A stretch of DNA of 64,000 nucleotides from Phallusia mammillata (Eukaryota > Chordata > Ascidiacea > Phlebobranchia > Ascidiidae): NCBI GenBank assembly GCA_003260075.1, contig QLIY01000077.1, positions 1-64,000 of the forward strand, written 5' to 3'. The first letter of the stretch is position 1, and the number at the start of each line of letters is the position of its first letter. Under the pieces are notes generated by a model. The model was given only the letters and a program-made list of their open reading frames with translations. It was not told the DNA's origin and ran no database searches. Positions 19,601 through 31,804 of this stretch are shown one piece after another. The translations under genes and the position numbers were made by a program.

Positions 19601-22169
19601 CTGCTCGAAATCGGGTATTAAATTTAAAGGACTTTGTTTATGGCACGCCTAATTCACACATGCTTCAAAAAGCTGGGATTCTATTTTAATCTTGGTGAAC
19701 ACGTGTTTGAGTTTGTTCGCTGCTTGTTAACATAGGGTGGCGCTATTGTGCTGTCTTGTAAAGGAAACTTCAAAGTCGGTTAGAACGTGGGTTGGGATGC
19801 CAGATTATTTGGGGCGTTTACTTTTTTTAAGGTGACCTTCTTGTGGAAATATAGTACGCGTGGTATTGATTGTTGTTGTGTTTAAAATGTGTTATGAACC
19901 TCGTCATAGCTTGGTTCGTGATGGCTTCATGTACAACACAGGTTCTTAACCGAGGCCAAATGGACCCCTAAGAGTAAAGTTGACATGTTTGTAATTGCAA
20001 TGCAGTAAAGAAGATACATTTTTATAATCATACATTTTGACAATGAAAGAAAATTTTACTGAAACTCTGATTTTACTTATGAGTTTCACGTATAAATTTT
20101 GTTTTTGCAACTGTTTTGGAGGATTGGTGTGTTGAAAATGGGGGAAATTTGTAACTTTGAAAACGGCCAACAATAAAACAAGATAAAACTAGTAGTTTCT
20201 CCGCTAATCTCCCCCCCCCCACTGTTTTGGAGGATTGGTGTGTTGAAAATGGGGGAAATTTGTAACTTCGAAAACGGCCAACAATAAAACAAGATAAAAC
20301 TAGTAGTTTATCCGCTAATCTTTTTAAAAAGCAAGAAATAAACTTCTTAAAACCTCCCAAATGCGAACAAAATAAACTTAACAATGTAATCAGCGTACAT
20401 AAATGATGGGTCAAGGTAAAAAACAGTGTCTAAGTGTAATAAACTTGAAAGAAAAGGCAGATACTATTCAGACACTGTATTCTGCATTTGATGATTCACG
20501 TTTCAAATTATTAGTTTACTTCTATTTCAGGAAACCATTTTGTAGGTTAATCTCCGTTATCCTTTCCGCTGCGTCAAAAACCTTTACAGATTAGCGAAAA
20601 AGTACAAAAAATCTGTAACCCTAAACGGCGCTTTACTTAAAGTCTGTGTAATTATTGTCTCCGAAGGTATATGACTCAATATATAATGGTTCTCGGTGTG
20701 TATTTTTACTTTGAAACAAGAGAAGCTGTCCGTATTAAAATAGACTTGCAGGGGAAATGGTGTAGGTTGTGGTTCAAGGGGGAGAATGTACCGCGACATT
20801 ACACGCAGTCCTGCCCCCCCCCCATTGTCTCCGAAGGTATATGACTCAATATATAATGGTTCTCGGTGTGTTTTTTTACTTTGAAACAAGAGAAGCTGAA
20901 CGTATTAAAATAGACTTGCAGGGGAAATGGTGTACGTTGTGGTTCAAGGGGGAGAATGTACTGCGACATTACACGCAGTCCTTTCCCATGACCGGAACGT
21001 AATCGTCCGTGGACGTCCTACTAACTTCACGAGGCGATTTTCTTCCACCGGTCAAACCCGTGATTTTAACATGAGGCGCACGATTCACAAAGCGGTAATT
21101 TGGATACATTGGGGGTCTGAAAGTTAAATACGTATATCACGTGTATTGTTGCGCAAAATCAACTTTCGGAAACCTGTCAAAAATAGCCTAATCATATCAA
21201 CAATTTGGCAATGTCATAAGGACTAATTATTTGGAGCTTACTGGATCTTAAGCATTTTGGGGAATCTTAAAAGCAGGACCACAAAAAATGGAAATACTAT
21301 AGTTTTCATATATATATAGCCCAAAAAAGCAATTTAGTTTTTGAACCCAATACTCAGTGAACTAAAAAAAAATTCGATTTAGGTAATACTTGTGCAAATA
21401 GTTAACCTTTGATGAGTCTGAACAAGGACATTTTTTATACCTTTATTGTTTATTTTTACACCAACCTATTTTAGGAATTCCGACGCCTAACATTCTGCTA
21501 CTAAAATAGTTGTCTTATTAGTCAGTAGCTTTCTGACATACAGAAATCCTTCAAAAAGAGCATCTAACTGAAATTAGAGTTACTCCTCCGCACTGGCCTT
21601 GTATTACACCTTTCAAATGGGAAACACATTCCAATGACGTGAGCCCCTATCTCGTTTGAAAAGTCCAATACCGTAGCACAACCACTGTATGCGTCAATGG
21701 TCTATAATGTTGTGTCTATAGTGCTTAGTTTTGGCGTCGTTCGTGCAGAAAACGGCGCTTCGGTTATCATTCGTGCCTTCCAAGACAAAAGATGTTCTGT
21801 TTTTCTCTATCATGCATAGCGTTTGACGTGGTTTGAACCGTGAGAAGAGGTTTTTGTTATTGTTTCGTTGCTTCGTTGGGAATTTTTTCAGCGAAAGTAA
21901 TTGTGTTATCACTGTGCGGTCACGTGATTTTAATGGAGCGTGAAGTTTTGTCTCTCATTTTTCTCACGGTTGTTTACTTTAGACCGTTTGTGGCATTGAA
22001 CCTTGACGACCCTTAACGTCATGATGTGAAAATTACATTACACACTCTATTTGTTTGAAGCGATCTAAAACGCAACCTTCTTGCAAGTTAGAAAACCACC
22101 AATTGTTTGATTTTTTTGCAGATGAAATTTGAATACTCATTCCCACCATTTCCAGACGATTTAGAGTGA
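13597..22169 (+). CDS. CRAL-TRIO domain protein, MOSPD2-like, without MSP domain (six exons)
   Basis: Joining 13597-13666, 13926-14078, 14301-14387, 14969-15178, exon 5 (see below) and 22122-22169 gives about 243 aa with consistent phases (1,1,1,1,0) and GT-AG borders. The order of motifs follows the N-terminal half of MOSPD2: a CRAL-TRIO-N helix with FLRWSKND and CLKWRKENAVND, then the lipid-binding fold GYIFLLGRDLAGNRVF, FIFWLERIQRQEPG, FIMDTTGSGLTNSDM, FVKFVIECF, VVYNLPSILNAMWKLV and YVDDDNLPESMGG. MOSPD2 (about 520 aa) adds an MSP domain and a membrane anchor; here a stop follows FPPFPDDLE. The product would be a soluble phosphoinositide/lipid-transfer-type protein unable to bind FFAT motifs. 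Exon 5 appears twice around a C run. The 4.3-kb intron 5 is full of duplicated segments. Fold and MOSPD2 affinity are fairly secure; orthology is inferred. Confidence 0.85.
13926..14078 (+). CDS. MOSPD2-like exon 2
   Basis: Bounded by tttgcag/AAGT and AATG/gtaaca, 153 bp, phase 1 to 1. Encodes the CRAL-TRIO-N helices with SLFLRWSKND and CLKWRKENAVN. Confidence 0.85.
14301..14387 (+). CDS. MOSPD2-like exon 3
   Basis: Bounded by attttcag/ATCT and GTGT/gtaagt, 87 bp, phase 1 to 1. Encodes DLTVENIGEDTFKKG and IFLLGRDLAGNRV, the first strand of the CRAL-TRIO fold. Confidence 0.85.
14635..14695. repeat. Diverged relative of the minisatellite in the polyamine oxidase gene
   Basis: The phrase 'caagctccatgtgtacactg' followed by 'agaaccattataagcaattagatg' closely resembles the repeat unit at 56555-56893, so this unit occurs in two different genes and is a dispersed repeat. 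Confidence 0.45.
14745..14951. repeat. 95-bp near-identical pair joined by C10, inside intron 3
   Basis: Copy A 14745-14848 and copy B 14859-14951 flank ten C (14849-14858). Copy B runs straight into the real splice acceptor of exon 4 at 14968. Confidence 0.8.
14969..15178 (+). CDS. MOSPD2-like exon 4
   Basis: Acceptor aaatag/TTCA, donor TTAG/gtaaga, 210 bp. The leftover T of exon 3 plus TT gives Phe, continuing NRV-F-QMRTGKMQKK. Encodes FWLERIQRQEPGK and MDTTGSGLTNSDM, hallmark segments of this CRAL-TRIO subfamily. Confidence 0.88.
15228..15462. repeat. 112-bp near-identical pair joined by C10, inside intron 4
   Basis: Copy A 15228-15339 and copy B 15350-15462 differ by two or three SNPs and flank ten C (15340-15349). 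Confidence 0.8.
15463..17523. other. Rest of intron 4 of the MOSPD2-like gene
   Basis: Two kilobases of AT-rich intronic sequence without recognised exons or transposons. Near 16160 the phrase 'ggtcacgaactgtaa' also occurs just left of the Harbinger element at 8217. Confidence 0.4.
17524..17645 (+). CDS. MOSPD2-like exon 5, first (5') copy, truncated by C run
   Basis: Acceptor atttcag/TACG gives Val across the junction, then VYNLPSILNAMWKLVSKML... up to ...SEINK, where ten C (17646-17655) cut the exon. It has the acceptor but no donor. Compared with the second copy it differs at three codons, all synonymous (AGT/AGC, ACT/ACC, GTG/GTA). Confidence 0.8.
17656..17809 (+). CDS. MOSPD2-like exon 5, second (3') copy with donor
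   Basis: Begins at GTGTAC... without a splice acceptor and continues past the break of copy one through YVDDDNLPESMGGQ to donor CAA/gtaagt. A complete exon is obtained from 17524-17533 plus 17656-17809 (164 bp). The two copies look like two alleles of one exon. Confidence 0.8.
18204..18616. repeat. Duplicated segment joined by C10, ending at a second C10
   Basis: Copy A starts at 18204 and its block continues to 18472; after ten C (18473-18482) the beginning recurs at 18483-18616, then another ten C (18617-18626) starts an unrelated pair. This is what a short contig wedged between two others would produce. Confidence 0.75.
18627..19200. repeat. 280-bp near-identical pair joined by C10
   Basis: Copy A 18627-18915 and copy B 18926-19200 flank ten C (18916-18925). 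Copy B lacks about 17 bp near 19065 and has several SNPs. Confidence 0.8.
20110..20321. repeat. 100-bp near-identical pair joined by C10
   Basis: Copy A 20110-20210 and copy B 20221-20321 flank ten C (20211-20220). Confidence 0.8.
20654..20982. repeat. 160-bp near-identical pair joined by C10
   Basis: Copy A 20654-20813 and copy B 20824-20982 flank ten C (20814-20823), with scattered SNPs. Confidence 0.8.
22122..22169 (+). CDS. MOSPD2-like exon 6 (stop codon)
   Basis: Acceptor tttttttgcag/ATG, phase 0, encodes MKFEYSFPPFPDDLE then TGA. The FPPFPDD stretch corresponds to the linker just after the CRAL-TRIO domain of MOSPD2, so the protein ends where the MSP-bearing half would begin. Confidence 0.75.
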   Translation: MKFEYSFPPFPDDLE

Positions 22170-22546
22170 CAAGTTTATTCTGTTTTGTACTGTTTTATCA
22201 ACTTTATAATCGCACAGATTTTTGTTACTGATATTCTTCACAAATGTGTGCAATCAACATGAATTTTGTAGCTGTTATGCAAATATATTGTGCCAGAATG
22301 AATTTCATGCCCAGTATGCAATATATCAAAACTTTGTATTTAATCATAACACACTTTCTAGCCATTTTTAGCGTGTTTATCACATTTATTTGTACTATGA
22401 CATAATCAAAATTCTACGAATGCATAAAATTTGCGTATGAAGCGTTTTCTAGCCAGTTTTTCGCCAATTATTACAAGCACGTTGTGTAAAATAGTATGAA
22501 AATTACGTATCAAGCCACTACATAACTTTTTGCAATATTGTTTACA

Positions 22547-22552
22547 ATAAAA
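22547..22552 (+). terminator. Polyadenylation signal AATAAA of the MOSPD2-like gene
   Basis: First clear AATAAA found after the stop codon, 378 nt downstream. Assignment to this gene is by position only. Confidence 0.4.
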
Positions 22553-25524
22553 AGTTGGTTATATTCAATATTTAATATTTTCTCAATATGCACCAAAATG
22601 ACGCAATTACTCCTAACGTACTGTTTTTCTGTGCTAATCCTTCAGTGAGTTATAAAGCGTTCTCGTGCTATTGTAACAATGACACCCTTGTGGGTTTAGA
22701 ACACATGTCCTATCGGTTTGCTACCTTTTATGTGACGGTGTTGTGTTTTCACATAATTTGCACTTGCACTGTGTTATCAATCCGTGTGCATTTTTGATGC
22801 TGTGCTCTCAAACACTTCGTAATTAGGAAAATTAAATTTTAACGAACTTTGCAACCAGAAAACTTGCTTTGTTATATAGACCTGGACATTTAACAACGAC
22901 CAAAAGGACGTTTTTTGCTTTAAAAGTTTCTGCACTTGTATACTTCAGCAGGTTATTCATAGTTAGCATTTGGTCATTGTTTCAAAGTTGTTATTCTTGT
23001 CCAGAAAGTTATCTTAGAAGCCATATTTTAATGAAGACTAACCCAAGGAGTAATACATTGTTCGATGCCATTAAATCCGCAAGCCATTTTTGTATGGTGA
23101 GTGTTTTAGGATGGGCTCAATTTTATCGCAACAGTCTAACACGAGGTTGAAGAGGAAAAAAAACGATTGAAAACCTTGCTTTGGTTTAACGTTGCTGTCA
23201 CGTCCTAAGCATGCACCATGCACGCATTGAACGCGTGGTTTCTACCTTCCATTCACCGTTACAATGACAACACATCTATCTACAGGTACAATGGCATTCG
23301 AAACACAAGCTCAACTAAGTGACTGTACAGGTATAAAGTTACACATGACAAACGGAAGAATAAATCATAGGGGCAAGGGCTTATCCCTATAACGTTTTTC
23401 TGGCTTTCCGGCGACGTGCGTAAGATTACAAGCCCGCACCTTGCCGTCAAAATAAACATAGGCCATTTTTGTAAGCGTTTTTGACCGAAATCGGCTTTAC
23501 TTAGTTGATATGATTACATGTTGCATTGTTTGGTTGGGGTAGGTTGTTATTTCTGGGCGATTAGGGCAGGGTTGCTACTTTTTAAGGGCATGACAATGCA
23601 GCTTTTGAGTCCACGGTTACAGTTTATTGCTAAAATGGGGGTCGACCCAGGCTATTATTATGCGGTGAACTCCAATAACGAATTGTCTCCGATTACTGAA
23701 ATCAGTTTTCAAAAATAGCTGAAGCCTCTCACGATTTTTACCGTAAGAGTTTAATGGATTTAACACCTAAACCAAAATTCGGGGTTAAGTAAGGTTCCAA
23801 TTCTGGGAGTGAGGATTACGTATTGGTTTGCTTAATCCTCAAATGACAATGATTTGTAGTCTACCTTAATTGGCGTCAGTTTTAGGCTCCATTGACGGTA
23901 AGAAGTCAAGCTAGTACGTAACTTTTTGTGACTGAAATGATAGTACCTACGAACGACCCCTTACCAAATCAATTACCATTGAATGCAGGATGAAACGAGA
24001 TATGATTTGAGGTATAAAAGTTATACTCAAGAATGCATTTGCAAATAAAATTAAACCCTTTAACAAAAGACGTAACAAAGTAAGCAAAGAAATGTCACTG
24101 CTTTTGAATCTGCAAGGTCGACTGTATAGCTTTGGCTACCATTATGAGTGCCCATACACGAATGGCCCCAAAACACAATCCACAATTTATGAAGCCAAAA
24201 AACATAGTATATATTATAGAGGTGACTTCGCAGGGAACACTAACGGGATGAATAGTTAAATTTCAGCCGTTGATCAGATAACCAAAGAAGATAAAACGAG
24301 GCGCATAAATACACATGGTTGGCATTCCAGCAGTCTAAAACCGCGTACCTCTCAGTGTTTGAATTTCACTCGCTTACACCATGAAGGGAGGGAGGGCGCA
24401 CACCCCCTCTAGATCACCTGACACAGTGACGTCACAACGTCCTTTGTGTCGAAACAATTCGTAGTAGCGTAAAGACTCCAAAACAAACAAGCTCTTGAGT
24501 TTTACTACAATGGTGTGGCGGTCTCTCGCTAACGAGCCGTTTTGTTGTCGAACCATGGCGCCTTTTGTACTTGTTTTCCTAAATGTCGTTGAAAGTTCAT
24601 TCACTCCAAACTCCTAACTTGCCTATAGGTCACCACATCCAGTCGAAAACGACATTAGATAAGATATTTTAACAATGCGTGCAGCTTTCAGCAGGTTTAC
24701 GAACCACCTTCGTGAAATTTTATACACATAAATATATATGTACACAAAAGGTGAAAAAACTTGTATCTCAACAGAGCGCTTATTTTAAACCGTCCTACTT
24801 TGACGATTGTTTGTAAGTTATTCGTTAAAAAACACTGAAAAGGTTTCTCCAGAAAACGTCACCAATTTTAGTCTTTAATTGAAATAAATGCATTTAGAAA
24901 GTAGAGAATCCAACACAAAATTACGTGATTAATTAGAAGCATTAAGAAAGTTAAGTAAATTTATTAAACAAATCTAGAACTAATGAAAGGAAACAAATTT
25001 CCCCATCTACCGTTTATAAGCAAAACTGTGATGCAATTTCCTGATTGCGGTTATCATTTTGAGAAGGTTACATAAGATCGTGCTTTATTTGTCCATAAAT
25101 AGCGGCCGGATTGTTAAATTTAACACCGCAAATTATATACCGATCAAATCAGGCTTCAACTTTTTATGTATATCGGACAAAGGTTACTTTACACTATTCC
25201 TACAACAGCAGGTACGTGTCTTGGCAAAAACCCACGCGCTATTATCAACCCGCAAACGCAAAGTCATAAACTGACACAACAGCTGGGCGACTTTTCAGTG
25301 GGAACACCCGAACCAACCGCAAGCTTTGTAATCTGCTGCACGCACGTGCGAACTTGGGTAAATTAGCTTAATAGAGATTGTCGAAATTGCCACTTTCAGT
25401 CGGCAGGGTGGCAATTTGGTGCTGCAAACTGTGGTAACGCTATCCCATTAAATGCGACTGTCAGTCAAAATGTTTGTGTGGCCACTGCAGGGCGACAAAG
25501 AGCACTTACATTAAAGCTGTAATG
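22553..25524. other. Intergenic AT-rich stretch
   Basis: No recognised exon. A TGACGTCA site occurs at 24427-24434 within the longer word 'agtgacgtcacaacgtcctt', which resembles the sequence at 40973. The frame at 23518-23718 has no recognisable similarity. Confidence 0.4.
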
Positions 25525-25825
25525 CAGGGGTGGGCAACCTTTGTTAATGTAGGGCCAATTATAAATGTCAAAATTGGATCGAGGGCCGCACATGTGCATC
25601 ACACAGAGTGATTTTGCTTTGTTGCTTACCAAATATGCTGAACTACACGTATAATTCGTATTTGATTCTAGCCACATTTTCCCAGGTCGCAGAAAACTAG
25701 CATCACGTGCATTAATCAGCTCAAAAATATATAATAATTGGACTCGTTTGCCAGTACTTTTGAAATCCAAGCGTCTCTGCGGGCCGCACAAGCTTTAATG
25801 AAGGGCCTCAGGTTGCCCACCCCTG
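25525..25825. mobile_element. hAT-type MITE with perfect 8-bp target duplication
   Basis: Ends CAGGGGTGGGCAACCT and, inverted, CAGGGGTGGGCAACCT, flanked by CTGTAATG at 25517-25524 and 25826-25833. Length 301 bp, no transposase. A truncated relative lies at 58313-58533. Confidence 0.9.
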
Positions 25826-25833
25826 CTGTAATG

Positions 25834-28326
25834 GGTTATAAGCCTTTAAGAATCACAAAGTTTGAAGTTATAGCAGCCTATTATTTTGTTGTCTATGCGC
25901 TTAAATTTCACCAAGATATACTGTAACACTATTTGTTAAAAGCACTCTGAATGTATCCTTTTTTGCCGGTTGTTTTTTTTGGCAACAAAACTGGTATGCA
26001 TCAAATTGTCAATTGCACCAATACCACTACCAATAAACCACACCGAACTGTTAACGTTAAAAAGTGGACCAAAACCAGGTATTCGGTAACATATGGATGT
26101 AGTTATATAATTATACAAGTCCTGTAAACACAGTGTACAGTCGTAAATGTAAAAATTGATATATCCACCAACTTTTAGATTCACACAAACGCAAAAATAA
26201 TTCCAAGTTACAAGACCAAAAAGACCCTCGGTACGTTTATGACGTATTTCAGTGACGTCAAATTTGAAACGCGATGCCTATTGCTTTGGAGCAGGTGGCC
26301 AACTGTACCTGCATATGTACATGATGCCATAGTGATTTATTTTTATACGGGGTGAACTGGTTCGACTGCAGCCAATATGGTCAAAATGTCAGGCAATTTT
26401 TTTTCTCATTTTAGTTACGCTTTGAAAATGTGATGACGCCATAAGCCACGTGACTTCATGACAAATTGCAAAAACTTTTCAAAAACGCGGACAAGGGCAA
26501 TTTCGATTTGGATTTTCCAAAAACGTGTTCCTCTCAAATGATCGAAAGTCAACATCACACTTCACGCTTAAAAATCCAATGTTGCCAGGCAACTGGCATA
26601 AACAACTTCTCGTTTCAGAACAGTGAACAGAAAGTTTGTTGTTTCTGTTTCGCTGAATACCATCACTTTCTATAATGGAATGTTGCCGTTGGGCCGAGTT
26701 TGAATAAAAGCGTGACCCTCTTTTCTCAAGAAAATAACCACAAGATCTAATTTTGTACTGTGAAACGACCAAATTGCAAAAACATCCAACAATAAATTTG
26801 CCACATATTTATGGAAAGTTGCCTGAAGGTGATGTGTTTGAAATGGTCTTACATAAACTTCATGCATAATTTCACTTGTAAACAGTCTGCTTTTAACCCA
26901 GAAACGTGTGGCAATTTGATGTTTCGTTGTCAATTGGGCGTATCTAACGAGGTCTTCCTAGGAACTTTAACTGATGATTGTTTATTTACGTTCTAGTTTT
27001 AAATGTCACGTTCTTAGGATGCTTGTTTAAATATAGTAGTTGGAGTTTTGAACTTTCCTGGTCGAAACAAAGTAAGTTTTGTTTAAAAAATGATTTAAAT
27101 TACACAGAAGGAAGGCATAAAGATTTTAAAAGTGATTTTTGCGTCGACAAATAAACGGCTAGGAAGCACCACTTTAACGCAAACACAAAAAAACGGTTTT
27201 TCATCTTTCTCGCCTAATAATGTGTGAACGAACCTAAATAACAGGGTTAAGCACCTAATAAAAAAGCTGGCTTGTAAACCTACCAAGTTACTGTGGAGTA
27301 TTTTAAAGCTTTTCTGTGGGAATATATTTTCCCATCCGAATGTTAAGTCGTTTTCAACTCAATTAACCCTCAAAAAGACATGACTAAACGACGAACAAAA
27401 ACAAACTCCAAAAACCGAAACATTTTGGCGCCTTGACGACGTCTCCAACACCAAGAAACTATTTCCGAACGCAGATAGCGATCATTGACGTCACAATGGA
27501 AATTTTTGGGCAAAAATGCGATGACGTCATGTGGCAATAATGTCGGGCCTTTTTGGCGGGATTTTTTTCACCTTTAAATAAACATTCCGAAACGAATCGT
27601 TGTCGATGTGGCGAATCGCGCGCCAGCACGAAGCAGGAGAAATAGAATTTCAAGCGCCCGCTTTTTTGCCCCATTGATTAATTGCGAGAGTGGAATGCTG
27701 CCGTTAGGTGCGAAAATTTTCCACTACAGTCGAGCGGCTCCCACGTATGAGGTTATTTTGGAACCGGATAGCGCTCGCGGCTCTCCTTGCGTAGAAAGGC
27801 GGATGTATACAATGTCGCTAGTTTCCGTTTCACGTTGGATCGGGTTAAAAGCGACGCCGCGCACGGATCAGGATTCAAAATACCGATTGACGCTGCCGAC
27901 AAAAGACGCAATAGACCTTATCAACGCTTCCGAACAGGTCGGGTTTTTGCGACGTTGCTCTCTTTTAAGGCACGCATCTCCGCCACTACTACTACGCGCG
28001 TCGTGCTGTGTTGTATTTTGGTTTCGGGCTATTTTGAGCGACCAAGGACGAACTCCGGTATGATGATGCAACGCCAAACGATACGTCCTGGATCAAAAAC
28101 GTGTGACCTCTAAGCTTTGTCGTATATTTAAGCTCCGATACTCCGATATCAATACATGGTTTTCGAACAAAAATGAACCCAATGTTGTTTTTGCAATGAC
28201 CTTTCGATTTATGAAGCTAAAAAAAGTTGAAATTAGTTAAACCGTAAAATTGTGTTGCGTCTGAAATCCTACTACTGTTATACGAAATGTGTCGTGCCAA
28301 CTTAGATCTTAAAAAGCCTATTATCA
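25834..28326. other. Intergenic stretch with a CpG-rich patch and CRE sites
   Basis: Perfect TGACGTCA palindromes lie at 26253, 27486 and 27522. About 27600-28100 is richer in GC and CpG and is open in several overlapping frames on both strands, none resembling a known protein. It could be a promoter region of a gene not recognised here. Confidence 0.35.
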
Positions 28327-28845
28327 AGTATTCGAGTCTTCATTTTTTTACAATATACTTTTTTGGTGAAGTTGACAATTTGAAAGTTAATTTGTCACAT
28401 ACGCTTCGTGCCTTTCAAAGACGTTTATGCGTAAGTTTTTGCGTTGGTGTTATTATATCATTAGGACATCTGGGTCTGAACAACATGCGACTCAATTATA
28501 CCATTGTTCAATGCAGTGACCTAAAATCCAGCCAACCCAAAAAACCTAAAATTATTCCAAACCGGTTTTGCCAGTGTCTATCAATTGTACTGGCCACATA
28601 TTTGCGCTTCATAACGTTTTACCCCCCCCCCCCAGTATTCGAGTCTTCATTTTTTTACAATATACTTTTTTGGTGAAGTTGGCAATTTGAAAGTTAATTT
28701 GTCACATACGCTTCGTGCCTTTCAAACACGTTTATGCGTAAGTTTTTACGTTGGTGTTATTGTATCATTAGGACATTTGGGTCTGAACAAAATGCGACTC
28801 AATTATACCATTGTTCAATGCAGTGTCCTAAAATCCAGCCAATCT
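28327..28845. repeat. 210-bp near-identical pair joined by a 12-C run
   Basis: Copy A starts at 28327 and copy B spans 28634-28845; the junction is 28622-28633. Copy B is itself cut at 28846-28855 by another ten C, after which unrelated sequence follows. The frames through both copies differ from each other and are not credible genes. Confidence 0.75.
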
Positions 28846-28855
28846 CCCCCCCCCC

Positions 28856-31749
28856 GTTGCGCAGCTATTTCCGGCTTGGTAATTGTTTTAGTGCAATTGT
28901 GTTTCACCTTTCACCCAGCGAAATAAAATTAACTCGGCCACGCTCATAAAAGAAGTTTTCATTGGAATGTTGGCGTCAACTACTAAACCACAAGCAGTCA
29001 CTTAACTGATGGTGCCACTCTGTTACAACTTAATTAGTGTTTACCGCGAAACACTTTTCAAATAAATATGTATTACCAAGTCGATAACTGGTTCAAGCAG
29101 CAATTTCATCAGCCACAAACATCCAATCAGCAACATACTGCGGTCAAGGCCCAACTACATTTATTTAACGATGATGCTATATGTTAGTTGTCCAACAACT
29201 GCTAAACACATTTTTGTGTACAAACTTGGGTTCTTAAAAAGCATGGCCCTAAACACTGTTTGGCGACACCTAGTGTGTAACTGCCTGTTTCTTTGCGACA
29301 AGGGAAATAAAGCGGCTTGCGTATTGGGATTGTAAATTTTTCTCATAGTTTGACATTGCTGGAAAAGTTACTCTATCCGTACATTTCCATAACAAATTCT
29401 TAAATCAGTGTCGCACTATTGAAAAACTCCATAGTTTTTTAAAAAAAATACAGTAGACAATACGGGAAAAATGGAGAAAATGTATTCTTTAAACCCAAAT
29501 CTTTTCTAAATAAATTTCACGGCAAGGGGGATGCATTTTTGCAAGTGTGCTAGATGTGTAAAAAACGCTGACTTAAAATAGAACAAGACATTAACATTTA
29601 AATATAGCGGACCACCAGTTTTCATCTGCTACCGCCTTAAAGGTGGTCCGATGCTTTCACAATTTCAATTAAAAACCTGAATGCATTTGATTTTGCTTTT
29701 ACATACACACAAGTATCATCGATTAGCAAAACACGGGAGGATCGATCGACCAATATCGCGCTTGTTCATTGAGCTTTTCATAACAACACCAAACTGTTTA
29801 TTCCATTAAACACCAAAACAAATATGTGACCACTAGCGTTGTTACAGAAAAAAATAACATAACTTACCTCCAGTGAAGACTGTAATTGTCCGAATGCGTT
29901 TAACAAGTCACGAATCGCTTCGATATGACACACATTGTTCTTGGTAGGTTCCTAAAGTGCCTGAGCAAAAAATTGAACGATTTATCGAAAGGACGTCATT
30001 CGCAGTATAACTCTTGGCAACGACAACGTGGTTTACAGGTAGCTCGCCGCCATTTAACGCTTTCTCATGGTGGACCATAGCTATTTTTATTAATAATGTG
30101 AATGAAATAGTGTCAGTACCAACGGCATATTTCACAATATTGCTATGCAGAGAGGTTCTCAACACTAAGTTTTAAATGCAGTCCCCCAACATACTTTGTC
30201 AAGCAGCTAGAAAAACATCTGTGTATTCTCTTAGAAGAATTGTTAAACTTTTTAAATTTTTAAAAATAAAGCACTAACCCAAAATTTTGCGAAACGCATT
30301 TTTGTAAAATTGTTCTCTTTTTATGTCATCGTGTTTTTTTTCACTTTTTTTTCTATTTGTTGTATTTTTTTTCTATTTTTTCTTTAGTCGTTCAACTGGC
30401 CTTCATCAAAAATTCAAGTAAAGTTAAATTTTTTGTCGGTCGTTTTATTACAGACAAGCACACACGAAGAAATGAAATAGAACAATGTAGGTGCCAAAAA
30501 TGTACACACAATAAAGTAGCGAAAATAAATAAATACGGTGGCAAAAAAGACCACGATAACTGATATCATATTAGCAACAAAAGTCAAGGTAACTTTGCAA
30601 CTTATAGTTGGCACCACTTTAAATAGAATGACCTGTTGAGCAGCACAGGCTGATATATAGCAGCAGTATCGCATATAGATATGCTTTGGATTATCGCCTT
30701 GGAGTCATTTAAAGGCTGTGTTGGATTTATGTAGAAGGTCTGATGGGTGCCTTGTGTTGTGTTTTGAACGAGTTTAAATACATGACGCAATAAATAAATA
30801 ATAACAAAAATCACAGTGACAGAACAACAACAAAAACAAAATGGTGGCAACAGGTCGAACTCGCCCAGGTTTCCAGTATTTACAGTAGTGTGTGCATTTT
30901 TTCCGTGCACCGGCAGTTCAGGCGTTCTTCACCGCTGCATCACATAAGGGGCTTACGAGGTACAAGCACCCTTTTTTCTTTATTCTTTTCGTCTAAAACT
31001 TCATTTGCTGTACGGCAAGGGGTTCGCTCTCAGGACATCTCTCTCACACATGGCGCGTTTGGGCGACTTGGGGGTTTTTCTGCATTTTTTCAGAGAGCGG
31101 TGCACATCACACATCCATGTGTATTCTGGTGTGTCACAGTCGTGTTTACAACAACGGACATATTGGTGATGGAACGGGTGGGTCACTCGACTTGGGAAAG
31201 TATTTTGTTTGCGGATCACTGAAAAAAACAATGTTTTTTGTACTGTTTAAAAAAGCAAATGTTTTTTGTGCTGTCAAACTTTTTTTTAAATGTTTGAAAA
31301 CAAAACATCATTTTAATAATCGTATTTTTTTACAAAATCAACCGCTTAACCTACAAAAAAAAGTTTTACCTAAAAATTACACTCAAACCTTAATATCTAT
31401 GTGTATTAAGTTTATTAAAATAAGTTATTATTGTGTATAGTTTTTGCAGAGAAGAAATGTTTGGCAGAATTGAAGTTTAATTTTTTGCGCCAAACCAATT
31501 TTTCGCTTACCTATTAAAATATCACTAATTTTAATTGACTTAACTTTTAAAAAGTCATTGTTAAACATTATTCAAAATCGCTGCTAAATCTACTTACAGT
31601 GTGGTCGGTTGAACGGGAACGGGAATCGGAAGGAGTCATCTTTGCAGAACCATCTCATAAACTTCACAGCGTTCTCACCGCAGTGCGATTCCCTGAATGC
31701 CTCCCTCCTATGAACTGCAGCATATCGGGGTCTGACGGCGGCTGCGTCC

Positions 31750-31750
<1 letters not shown>
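28856..31750. other. Intergenic AT-rich stretch
   Basis: No recognised exons. A short inverted repeat, CGGACCACC...GGTGGTCCG, occurs at about 29609-29651. Pyrimidine-rich tracts lie near 30320-30385. Confidence 0.4.

Positions 31751-31804
<54 letters not shown>
31751..31804. repeat. Run of 54 C
   Basis: Pure C homopolymer between two non-duplicated flanks. The frame 31599-31973 reads it as polyproline. Probably a gap filler, so the left and right parts of that frame may not be contiguous. Confidence 0.7.

Larger units (their letters stand above)
17810..22121. other. Intron 5 of the MOSPD2-like gene
   Basis: 4.3 kb between the two last exons, enlarged by at least four duplicated blocks (listed separately). 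No other exon with similarity to the family was seen, in particular nothing like an MSP domain. Confidence 0.5.

Noticed and set aside
27608..28113. Overlapping frames of 69-151 codons on both strands
   Set aside because: Simultaneously open frames in a GC/CpG-rich patch are expected by chance; no family motif seen in any.
28287..28926. Two similar frames suggesting a duplicated gene
   Set aside because: They are copies of one non-coding block across a C-run junction; the shared frame is interrupted differently and resembles nothing known.
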